From a bacterium (lineage in GTDB: Bacteria; Bacteroidota; Bacteroidia; Cytophagales; Cyclobacteriaceae), in assembly GCA_024743255.1 (NCBI GenBank), contig JANSWY010000042.1:1-38742 (forward strand): a stretch of DNA of 38,742 nucleotides, written 5' to 3'. Each line of letters opens with the position of its first letter. Within the stretch, counting starts at the first letter, position 1. Position numbers and translations under genes: made by a program. Below, one piece after another: positions 17,075-24,630 of the stretch. Under the pieces are notes generated by a model. It did no database searches. It had not been told where the DNA came from and saw only the letters and a program-made list of their open reading frames with translations.

Positions 17075-17748
17075 ATGGAAAAGGCAACTAAAGAAAAAAA
17101 ATCAACCAAGAAACCAGTAGCACCGGAGAAGATTATTGAGTCTTACAAAATTTACAAATTAACACATGGCAGCACGCCACCTTCTATTTTTTATTCTGCA
17201 AGGATTTGAAAATTTCTGAATCTGATTTTTACGAGAACTTCAATTCTTTTGAAGACCTGGAGTCAGAGATCTGGAACCAGATGTTGGTTAAAACAATTGC
17301 AATGATGGAGACTGATCCTGTTTACATGGAATATAGCGTTAGAGAGAAGTTGTTGGCATTTTATTATTCACTCCTGGAAGAACTGAAAGCAAATAGAAGT
17401 TTCATTCTTGCAGAGATCGGGGATGTAGAATTCAAGCCGAAAGTCCCAACGTACTTAAAAAGGCTGAAGAAGAGTTTTCAGAATTACATAGATACACTAA
17501 TGTTGGAAGGAAGAGATACCAGCGAGGTAGCTAGCAGGCCTGTAATTGAAAGTCAGTATTCGAATCTGTTCTGGATGCAATTGGTATTCATCATTCAATT
17601 CTGGATTAAGGACGATAGCAGGAAATTTGAAAAGACAGATACAGCCATTGAGAAATCTGTGAACCTATCATTTGATCTGATAGGGAAAGGAGCAATTGAT
17701 TCTATGCTTGATTTTGCCAAGTTCATGTACCAAAATAAAATGTCCTAA
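17075..17748 (+). pseudogene. TetR-family regulator disrupted by a one-base frameshift
   Basis: The long frame (TTG 17206 to 17748) encodes the regulator from the middle of the DNA-binding domain on, but has no proper start. An ATG at 17075 in another frame encodes the missing N-terminus: a Lys-rich tail, EKIIESYKIYKLTHG and TPPSIF, then reaches a stop at 17207. The two halves join within the TTTTTT run at 17187-17192: one extra base there gives TPPSIF-LFCKDLKISESDFYENF, a natural TetR-type helix-turn-helix, and a protein of about 224 residues. I read it as a single gene with a one-base deletion, a sequencing error, or a slippage site. Its stop overlaps the ATG of the ABC1-kinase gene (TAATG), so it is the first gene of that operon. 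Confidence 0.7.
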
Positions 17749-19055
17749 TGAAAGAGCAATCTAGAATACCCACATCTAAGGTACAGCGAGCAGCCAAGTT
17801 TGTGAAAACTGGTGCTAAAATAGGAGGGAACTATATCAAGCATTATACTAAGAAAATAGTTGATCCTAATACTCCGAAGGAGGAATTACATGAGGATAAC
17901 GCACAGGATATTTATTCTTCTTTAAGTGAGCTCAAAGGTAGTGCTCTTAAAGTAGCTCAGATGTTGGCCATGGATAAGAATCTTCTCCCTAGCGCCTATC
18001 AGGAGCAATTTGCTATGGGGCAATATAGCGCGCCACCATTGTCATATCCGTTGGTTGTAAAAACATTAAGAGATCACTTCGGTAAGTCTCCATCAGAGTT
18101 ATTTGACGACTTTTCAAAAAACGCAGTAAATGCTGCATCAATAGGACAGGTTCATAAAGCTTCTCTTGGCGACAAAGAAATTGCGGTGAAGATTCAATAC
18201 CCCGGAGTTGCGAATAGTGTTAAGTCTGATTTGAAATTGGTTAAGCCATTTGCTTTAAGGTTATTCAATCTGAACGAGAGTGAGTTGGATCAATATATGG
18301 AAGAGGTGGAATCAAAACTCCTGGAAGAAACCGATTATGATCTGGAATTGAGGAGATCTCAGGAAATTTCCGAAGCATGTGCTCATATTGATGGTGTTTT
18401 CTTTCCAAAATATTATCCGGAGTTCTCGGGTGAAAAGATCATATCCATGGATTGGATTGATGGATGGCATTTGAAAGAGTTTTTAAATACTAATCCTAGT
18501 CAGGAGGTTAAGAACAAAATAGGACAGGGGCTTTGGGATTTTTATCATCACCAGGTTCATAATTTAAAGCAGGTTCATGCAGATCCTCATCCGGGTAATT
18601 TTCTGATGCAAGAAGATGGTTCCTTGGGGATTATTGATTTTGGCTGTGTGAAGGAAATTCCGGAAGATTTTTACACTGGCTACTTCAAATTGATCCGAAA
18701 GAAATTAGTAGATGATGAAAGTGAATTGGTACAAGCATTCTATGCTTTAAATATCATTTATGAAACTGATTCAGAAGAAGAAAAGAATCTCTATATCAAA
18801 GTGTTTCGGGAAATGATTACGCTACTAGGTAGACCGTTTCATTCGGATAGTTTCGACTTTTCTGATGATGCATATTTTAATGAGATTTTTGAGCTTGGTG
18901 AAAGACTTTCAAATATGAAGGAATTACGAAATTCCAGCCAGGCCAGAGGATCTAAACATGCATTGTACATCAATAGAACCTATTTCGGTCTTTACAATCT
19001 GTTGAATGATCTAAAGGCTGATATTAAAACAACCAAACCGGACTGGCTGAAATAA
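17748..19055 (+). CDS. ABC1/AarF/UbiB-family atypical kinase
   Basis: A 435-residue protein of the ABC1 (UbiB/COQ8) atypical kinase family, whose characterised members are ATPases supporting ubiquinone or other isoprenoid-lipid metabolism at the membrane. Visible motifs: the N-terminal KxGQ element appears here as KVAQ (K68-Q71), the Ala-rich nucleotide loop NAASIGQVHKA (128-138), the lysine in IAVKIQYPG (K148), the catalytic loop HADPHPGN (277-284, D279 and N284) and IIDFG (295-299, D297). The catalytic core is intact apart from Gly70 being Ala. No C-terminal membrane helices are evident, unlike E. coli UbiB. Translation is coupled to the TetR-like gene by a one-base overlap, which suggests control by that regulator. 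Confidence 0.88.
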   Translation: MKEQSRIPTSKVQRAAKFVKTGAKIGGNYIKHYTKKIVDPNTPKEELHEDNAQDIYSSLSELKGSALKVAQMLAMDKNLLPSAYQEQFAMGQYSAPPLSYPLVVKTLRDHFGKSPSELFDDFSKNAVNAASIGQVHKASLGDKEIAVKIQYPGVANSVKSDLKLVKPFALRLFNLNESELDQYMEEVESKLLEETDYDLELRRSQEISEACAHIDGVFFPKYYPEFSGEKIISMDWIDGWHLKEFLNTNPSQEVKNKIGQGLWDFYHHQVHNLKQVHADPHPGNFLMQEDGSLGIIDFGCVKEIPEDFYTGYFKLIRKKLVDDESELVQAFYALNIIYETDSEEEKNLYIKVFREMITLLGRPFHSDSFDFSDDAYFNEIFELGERLSNMKELRNSSQARGSKHALYINRTYFGLYNLLNDLKADIKTTKPDWLK

Positions 19056-19079
19056 ATTGGCTCAATAATTGCAACTAAA

Positions 19080-19105
19080 GCCCTTATATTCGATGATATG
19101 AGGGC
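19080..19105 (+). terminator. Strong hairpin after ABC1-kinase gene, no T-tract
   Basis: A 10-bp stem (GCCCTTATAT/ATATGAGGGC, one wobble) with a six-base loop lies 25 bases after the stop. No T-run follows, so it is either a poor intrinsic terminator or an RNA-stabilising 3' structure. Confidence 0.4.
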
Positions 19106-19165
19106 CCAAATCGATGAATTGGTTTTCTATTGGGCAAAATAGTCATATCTTTATTTTAGATTTTT

Positions 19166-19183
19166 ACGTTTTGTAAGAAACGT
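19166..19183. promoter_or_regulatory. Inverted repeat upstream of the C-terminal processing protease
   Basis: ACGTTT-TGTAAG-AAACGT, six-base arms with a six-base spacer, 24 bases before the protease ATG. The TTACGTTTTG within it also resembles a weak -7 element, so a protein bound here would cover the promoter. Proposed on symmetry and position only. Confidence 0.3.
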
Positions 19184-19207
19184 TTAATACTGACAAAGGG
19201 AATCGAC

Positions 19208-21268
19208 ATGAAGAAAGCACTGGTTATATCGTTAAGTTTATTGTTTTTTATTGCTTTTGCTGAAGTAAAGCCAACCGATCACTATGAGGTGAACACGGCA
19301 GATAGTTTGATCTATTTGAAACCAAAGGCTGAGCATCCAATTGAAATGCAATACATATCAAGTCTGCTTAACCAGTTCCACTACAGAAAAGCACCTCTTA
19401 ATGATTCATTGTCTTCAGTTGTTTTTGATAATTACATTGAAGCATTAGATCCGGGTAAGATGTATTTCATGCAAGCTGATATGGAGTACTTCGAGAAATA
19501 CAGATACACAATAGATGATGATTTCAAGTCAGGTAAACTAGATTTTGCTTTCCAGATTTTTCATGTCAGAAGGGAAAGAGCCATTGATAGAATGGACTAT
19601 GTGACCCGTATATTGAAAACAGAAATGGACTTCTCCACTGAAGAGATGTACAAGTTTGATAGAGAGGAAAGTCAGTGGATGGCGGACAGAGAAGCATGGG
19701 ATGAATTGTGGAGAAAGTACATCAAAAACCAGGCAATCAGTTATAAGTTAAAAGGAAAAGATTGGGAGGAAATTTCTTCTGCTCTCGATAAGAGGTATAA
19801 GCAATGGAGTAAGGCAATCTATCAAAATAAAAGTGAGGATGTATTCCAAACATTTATGAATGCCTTCACTAGTACTTTTGATCCACACACAGATTATTTC
19901 TCACCAAAGGCAGCAGAAGATTTCAATATCAACATGAGCCTTTCATTGGAAGGAATTGGTGCGAGACTGTCTCAAAACCTTGATTACACAGAAATTGCTG
20001 AAATAGTAGTGGGAGGACCTGCCTATAGAAGTAAAGACTTGAACAAGCAAGATAAAATCATTGGTGTTGGACAGGGTGATGAAGGAGAAATTGTTGATGT
20101 AGTTGGATGGAGAGTTGATGATGTTGTTCAATTGATCAGAGGTAAAAAAGGGTCAATTGTAAGACTATTAATTCAAAGAGCTGATGCTGGTCCAAATGAT
20201 GCTCCAGATATAGTAAGATTAGTAAGAGATAAAATCAATCTTGATGATCAGGCTTCAACAGGAGAAATCATTCCAATCACTGAGAATGGAAATACTTACA
20301 AGTTAGGAGTAATCAGTATACCAAGCTTTTACAGAAATTTTGATGAAGCAAGAACTGGTAGCAGAGACTATAGAAGCACAACCAGAGATGTTAGAATACT
20401 GATCGATTCTCTACAGAAAGAGGGAATGGATGGTTTAATGATTGATCTTAGATTTAATGGAGGTGGTTCACTACAAGAAGCTGTTGAGCTGACAGGTTTA
20501 TTCATTCCAGATGGGCCAGTTGTACAGGTTAAGAACTATGATCAAACAGTTGATAAGTTAAGAGATAATGACGGTAATATCTTCTATGATGGTCCAGTAG
20601 CAGTATTGATCAACAGATTTAGCGCGAGTGCATCTGAGATATTTAGTGGTGCAATTCAGGATTATGGCAGAGGAATTGTATTAGGAGAAACAACCTTCGG
20701 AAAAGGAACTGTTCAGAATTTAATTAGTCTTAACAGAGTAATAAATGATCCAAAGAATAAGCTAGGTCAACTAAAACTGACTTTAGCGAAATTCTATAGA
20801 GTTACAGGAAGTAGCACACAACATGAAGGTGTAACTCCGGATATTCAATTCCCATCAATTTACAGTGCTGAAGAATACGGAGAAAGCAGCAGACCAAGTG
20901 CATTGCCTTGGGACAAGATTTCTACAAGTAACTTCAATAAAACTGATCAGATATCTCCGGAAATGGTAGAAAAGCTAGTTTCATTGTATCAGCAGGATTT
21001 GAATACTGACCCTCAGTTAAAGAAATTAGTAGCTGATATTGAAAAGAGCAAAATTGAAAGAGCGAAAACTACTATTTCACTAAATCTTCAGGAAAGAATG
21101 AAAGAGCTTGAAGAGGATGAAGAAGAAAATGGTGGTAACCTTTCTACAGAAATTAACTCTTCTGAGGTTGCAAACGAAGAAACCGAAGACTCAAGACTAC
21201 TGGATGATCCATATCTGAAGGAAGGGCTTAGACTCCTGGCGGAGCTCGCCAAAATGAAAGTAGGATAA
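19208..21268 (+). CDS. prc: Tail-specific C-terminal processing protease (Prc/Tsp, S41)
   Basis: A 686-residue periplasmic serine protease of the Prc/Tsp branch of family S41, which degrades or trims proteins from their C-termini. A signal peptide (about 1-18) leads into a long N-terminal helical domain with the typical LDPGKMYFMQADMEYF segment (80-95), a PDZ region (about 235-325) and the protease core. The Ser/Lys dyad is S474 in FSASASEIFSGA and K499 in TTFGKGTVQ; the 25-residue spacing equals that of E. coli Prc (S430/K455). The C-terminal region is acidic and shorter than in E. coli, but the length matches Bacteroidota members. Substrates are unknown; lipoprotein or peptidoglycan-hydrolase turnover is the family precedent. 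It is separated from the ABC1-kinase gene by about 150 bases with a hairpin. Confidence 0.93.
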   Translation: MKKALVISLSLLFFIAFAEVKPTDHYEVNTADSLIYLKPKAEHPIEMQYISSLLNQFHYRKAPLNDSLSSVVFDNYIEALDPGKMYFMQADMEYFEKYRYTIDDDFKSGKLDFAFQIFHVRRERAIDRMDYVTRILKTEMDFSTEEMYKFDREESQWMADREAWDELWRKYIKNQAISYKLKGKDWEEISSALDKRYKQWSKAIYQNKSEDVFQTFMNAFTSTFDPHTDYFSPKAAEDFNINMSLSLEGIGARLSQNLDYTEIAEIVVGGPAYRSKDLNKQDKIIGVGQGDEGEIVDVVGWRVDDVVQLIRGKKGSIVRLLIQRADAGPNDAPDIVRLVRDKINLDDQASTGEIIPITENGNTYKLGVISIPSFYRNFDEARTGSRDYRSTTRDVRILIDSLQKEGMDGLMIDLRFNGGGSLQEAVELTGLFIPDGPVVQVKNYDQTVDKLRDNDGNIFYDGPVAVLINRFSASASEIFSGAIQDYGRGIVLGETTFGKGTVQNLISLNRVINDPKNKLGQLKLTLAKFYRVTGSSTQHEGVTPDIQFPSIYSAEEYGESSRPSALPWDKISTSNFNKTDQISPEMVEKLVSLYQQDLNTDPQLKKLVADIEKSKIERAKTTISLNLQERMKELEEDEEENGGNLSTEINSSEVANEETEDSRLLDDPYLKEGLRLLAELAKMKVG

Positions 21269-21274
21269 GAAATT

Positions 21275-21300
21275 AAAAAGGAGCTTCAAGCTCCTTTTTT
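21275..21300. terminator. Bidirectional terminator between convergent genes
   Basis: AAAAAGGAGCT-TCA-AGCTCCTTTTT: an 11-bp stem counting the A/T flanks, with a T-run on the + strand and an A-run giving U's on the - strand. It serves the protease gene and the convergent lipoprotein gene, whose stop codon begins at its edge. Confidence 0.85.
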
Positions 21301-22082
21301 TATTGATATTGTTCTTTATATGCAACTTCGGGTTGAAGGAATAGACTTGGATCAGGTCTACTTTCTGAGAATTTAACATTGTCAAAAACAAATCGATATC
21401 TCTCATCTCCAATTGTATCTCCCTGCCATTTGTGTCCGGAAAACATTCTTGGAACGACCAAACTATCAGCCTTTTGCCATTCCTGATATTTTATAGCACT
21501 GTACTTTTCAGCATTTTCCTCGTTCCAATAGGTTACTGAGTAGTTGATCCATTCTAATTGATTCGATTGAGCGTTTAACCACAGCAAGTACTGATCATCA
21601 GGAGAATCCCCAACGTTTTCACCAAAAGTCAACTTTATGCCGTTGTATTGTACATCACTCATCGTTTTACTTTCCAAATCAAATTGATTTACACCTTGGT
21701 CAGCTGCGACAAAAGGAAGTGAGAAAAAGTAAAACCATAAGTTTTTATAAAACTGAGGCTCATCCTTTCCATAAGCTTCCTTATCAGGAGCAATCCATAA
21801 ATTTTCCTTTCCAAAAAAGACTTTATACTTATCAGTAGTAGCAAGTTCTTCCCTTGATTTTAAATCAATGATATGATGCACTGTGTCTGATGAGGAATAG
21901 ATATCGAATTCCAGGGTTCCATAGCTATTCCATTTCTCAAGGCTACCATGGGCATCCAACATCTTTTCGAAGTTTGATTTTGACTTTGATGTCTCTGGTT
22001 CCTCTTGCTTATTATTGCTGTTTTGTTGTCCGCAGGCAAAAGCGAATAACAACAGTCCAAATGCGATATAATTTAGTTTCAT
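21300..22082 (-). CDS. Lipoprotein, DUF6503-like
   Basis: A 260-residue lipoprotein. The upstream in-frame start at 22109 would add nine polar residues before the signal, so the ATG at 22082 (MKLNYIAFGLLLFAFAC, Cys17) is chosen. The mature protein begins with a Gln/Asn/Ser/Lys linker, then MLDAHGSLEKWNSYGTLEFDI, which recalls uncharacterised Bacteroidota lipoproteins of the DUF6503 type; the rest alternates strands (LWLNAQSNQLEWINYSV) as in a LolA/LppX-like half barrel. A role in carrying a lipid is conceivable but unsupported. Convergent with the protease gene. Confidence 0.65.
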   Translation of the reverse strand: MKLNYIAFGLLLFAFACGQQNSNNKQEEPETSKSKSNFEKMLDAHGSLEKWNSYGTLEFDIYSSSDTVHHIIDLKSREELATTDKYKVFFGKENLWIAPDKEAYGKDEPQFYKNLWFYFFSLPFVAADQGVNQFDLESKTMSDVQYNGIKLTFGENVGDSPDDQYLLWLNAQSNQLEWINYSVTYWNEENAEKYSAIKYQEWQKADSLVVPRMFSGHKWQGDTIGDERYRFVFDNVKFSESRPDPSLFLQPEVAYKEQYQ

Positions 22083-22240
22083 TTTTGATTGTGATAATTG
22101 AAGCTGCAATAATAAATGATCCCAACGTCAGGCAAGTGTCGGGATGGACTCACTAGGCTTAATTATTAATTAATTTTTATGATTTAGAAACCTATTAGAA
22201 TTTTTCTTTTCTTTGATTTTAAAAATTAAGGATTTCCATT

Positions 22241-23158
22241 ATGAAGAAATTTCATATTTTATTGATTGCATTTGTATTTCTAGGATTAAGCAGTCGGGCA
22301 CAGACAATGTTAGCGGATGAAAGATTTGATGCCGAAGGAATTGATAAGGTCGAAATAAGAGGAGGCTGGGCCAATGTTCACATAGAAGATACCAGCGGGA
22401 AAGCGGTCAAATTTGAAGGTTGGATAAAAGGTCCAAAAAAGTATAAGGGCGATATCCGAATAGAATCAAGTCTGGATGGATCAACATTGGTCATCTGGGT
22501 TGAAAAACCGAATAATACATGGGGTAATTTTAGCGCTGAGTTTAAATTGAAGGTTCCACTAAATACCACAGTTCTTGCCAAAAACGGAAGTGGAAATATG
22601 TATGCAGATGGTTTAGTAGGAGAAGAAATTTATTTAAAGTGCAGTAGCGGCAACCTTGAAGCAACCAACCTCACGGGTAACCTATATTTAAAAACTTCCT
22701 CCGGAAACTTATCAGGCTTTGATTTAGAGGGGAACACCCAAGCGACTTCCAGTTCTGGGAGTTTAAGAATTGACGGATTGGTAGGTAATCTTGATTGCAG
22801 ATCATCTTCTGGAAGAATTTATTTAACGGATGTCTCTAATAGCATTGTGTCAGCTGAATCTTCTTCAGGAGGTGTAAGTCTTGATAATGTAAATGGTAAA
22901 CTTGATATAGAATCAACTTCAGGAAGCATTAGGGGGGAGGATGTAAACCTTAAAGGAGATAGCTTTTTTGAAACATCTTCGGGTAGTATCAACATTGAAT
23001 TGGAGAACGATATTTCATCAATGAGTTTCGACTTAAAAGCAAGCTCAGGTAACCTTAAAGTAGGAAGTAACAGATCTGATGATCGTTTGATTATTAAAAG
23101 AGGAGGTGTCCAGGTTACTGGTAGGTCTTCTTCCGGAAGTCAGTCGTATTATGACTGA
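22241..23158 (+). CDS. DUF4097-type beta-repeat secreted protein
   Basis: A 305-residue exported protein with a signal peptide cleaved near SSRAQ (residue 21). From about residue 115 to the end the sequence repeats at roughly 18-20 residues with a Ser-Ser-Gly or Thr-Ser-Gly turn (about nine copies: CSSGNL, TSSGNL, SSSGSL, SSSGRI, SSSGGV, STSGSI, TSSGSI, ASSGNL, SSSGSQ). This is the pattern of DUF4097/DUF2807 domains, which form right-handed beta-helical sheets. Such proteins are often encoded beside sigma or PspC-type regulators; here the neighbour is a convergent PqiA-like gene, overlapped by ten bases at the 3' ends. Function unknown; envelope structural or adhesive role inferred. Confidence 0.75.
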   Translation: MKKFHILLIAFVFLGLSSRAQTMLADERFDAEGIDKVEIRGGWANVHIEDTSGKAVKFEGWIKGPKKYKGDIRIESSLDGSTLVIWVEKPNNTWGNFSAEFKLKVPLNTTVLAKNGSGNMYADGLVGEEIYLKCSSGNLEATNLTGNLYLKTSSGNLSGFDLEGNTQATSSSGSLRIDGLVGNLDCRSSSGRIYLTDVSNSIVSAESSSGGVSLDNVNGKLDIESTSGSIRGEDVNLKGDSFFETSSGSINIELENDISSMSFDLKASSGNLKVGSNRSDDRLIIKRGGVQVTGRSSSGSQSYYD

Positions 23159-23652
23159 TTCTTTTCTTTAGGATCGATTGAAATAAGTTGGATTGCAGCT
23201 AAACTAACAATGCAATAACCCGAGAAGTAAAAGAACCCTGTTTTAAGGTCAGCAATTATGTTGTCATTGTTTTTGGTTGTGAGATAAGCTATAAACACAC
23301 CAACAACAAATACATCAGCCATAGACCATTTTCCAATAGCATTGACAAACATATAAAGCCATCTTCTTTGTTTGATGTTCTTCATAAATAAGACAATACA
23401 AACAATGATAGCTTTTATGAAGGGTACAATTACACTGAAAAAGATAATAAGAATTGCTGCTGCTTCATTATTGTTCTCATAAAGAGTCTTGGTTGTTTCA
23501 AGGATATTTTGTGTTCTTTCGTAAATAACCAATTCTCCGAGCATTGGAAGTTCCGCCCCAATTTTGATCTCTAAAATTGGATATAGTAACCCCGGAATTA
23601 ACAATCCAATTGAAATTACGGTAAGAACGAATGCAAGCAGGTTTCTATTCAT
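23149..23652 (-). CDS. Paraquat-inducible protein A (PqiA)-like membrane protein
   Basis: A 167-residue inner-membrane protein with four hydrophobic helices, matching one PqiA domain. The hallmark is GKWSMADVFVVGVFIAYL (about 108-125), preceded by the usual helix ending IVPFIKA. E. coli PqiA has two such domains and works with the MCE protein PqiB in lipid transport between membranes; here there is only one domain and no MCE gene nearby. It lacks the N-terminal zinc-ribbon cysteines of full-length PqiA. It could still act with MCE proteins encoded elsewhere. Confidence 0.82.
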   Translation of the reverse strand: MNRNLLAFVLTVISIGLLIPGLLYPILEIKIGAELPMLGELVIYERTQNILETTKTLYENNNEAAAILIIFFSVIVPFIKAIIVCIVLFMKNIKQRRWLYMFVNAIGKWSMADVFVVGVFIAYLTTKNNDNIIADLKTGFFYFSGYCIVSLAAIQLISIDPKEKNQS

Positions 23653-23745
23653 GATCGAAATTCATTTGCCCAAATTTGTGATTTTGATCGGCAAAGACAA
23701 AATATTAATCAGATTTAAGACTGAATCCCGCGTAAAATGTTACAA

Positions 23746-24396
23746 TCAGATTGTAGATAACCTAACTTTTCTACTGTAATATGCGATTAATGGTGCGATT
23801 AGAATTGTTGGCCATGTCCATTGAAGTAATGCTGGCATAAAATCCAGCTGCTGCGCAGAAAAAGCAGTAACAGAAGCAATGTAAGCACCCATCATGTTAT
23901 TGAGATGATATCTCATCCAACTAAAACCTGGCTTTCTTTTAATGAATGGCTTTACATTCCCCACAATACTTTGAAGTCCACCAAACCCGAATAAGAAACT
24001 TAAGATGGCCAATGTCTGAAATCCATAAGTTACTGTAATGTATGCTCCATATCCAATGAAACTAAGATTAGTAATCAGAAAAACACCATGAATCGCCCAA
24101 TCCCACCATTTAAGTTGATAATCGTTTTTAGCTCTATGTAAATAAATTACCCTCACACCGGATACCACACTGTAAAAGCTAAATATCCCAACCATGAAAA
24201 GAAACGGACTTGACCTGTAAACACTTAAATACATCGCTGTAAGAAATACAAGTAGCATTGCATAACTAAATATCTTACCTGTAACATGATGTGATTTTTT
24301 GAATTTGGGAGCAAATATAGCAACCGGTCCAGTGAAGAAAGTAGTAAATCCAGCGATTACGTGTATTACTAAAAGTGTGTTGGTGAATAATTCCAT
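23746..24396 (-). CDS. DUF2306-like membrane protein
   Basis: A 216-residue protein with about seven hydrophobic helices. Helix 1 carries HVIAGFTTFFTGPVAIF and is followed by KSHHVTGKIFSYAM, the conserved His-containing elements of the DUF2306/YozB-like integral membrane family; a second conserved block is PGFSWMRYHLNNMMGAY near residue 155. Histidines on helices suggest a heme- or metal-linked role, not demonstrated. It reads in the same direction as the PqiA-like gene, which begins 93 bases beyond its stop. Confidence 0.7.
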   Translation of the reverse strand: MELFTNTLLVIHVIAGFTTFFTGPVAIFAPKFKKSHHVTGKIFSYAMLLVFLTAMYLSVYRSSPFLFMVGIFSFYSVVSGVRVIYLHRAKNDYQLKWWDWAIHGVFLITNLSFIGYGAYITVTYGFQTLAILSFLFGFGGLQSIVGNVKPFIKRKPGFSWMRYHLNNMMGAYIASVTAFSAQQLDFMPALLQWTWPTILIAPLIAYYSRKVRLSTI

Positions 24397-24592
24397 GTGA
24401 CTTAAGATTTCTTTTGCCTAAAGATGAGTCCTATTTGAAGTCATTAATAAAAGGTTTTACTGAACTGTAGAATATTCCGGATGAATTGTGAAATGCTGTA
24501 CAGTTCCGAACAGAATAATGTGCTTATTCAATCATGTGAAATGAAAGTGTGTTTCTAACTATTTTATAATCAACGAGTTGTATTTGTGGCAC

Positions 24593-24600
24593 TAGATTTG
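24593..24600 (+). promoter_or_regulatory. Candidate -7 element (TAGATTTG) for the FtsX-type permease
   Basis: Exact match to the Bacteroidota TAnnTTTG element, 30 bases before the ATG at 24631. No convincing -33 TTG at the expected distance, so support is partial. Confidence 0.4.
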
Positions 24601-24630
24601 ACAGCCAATGTGTAGAAACGACCTATATCC

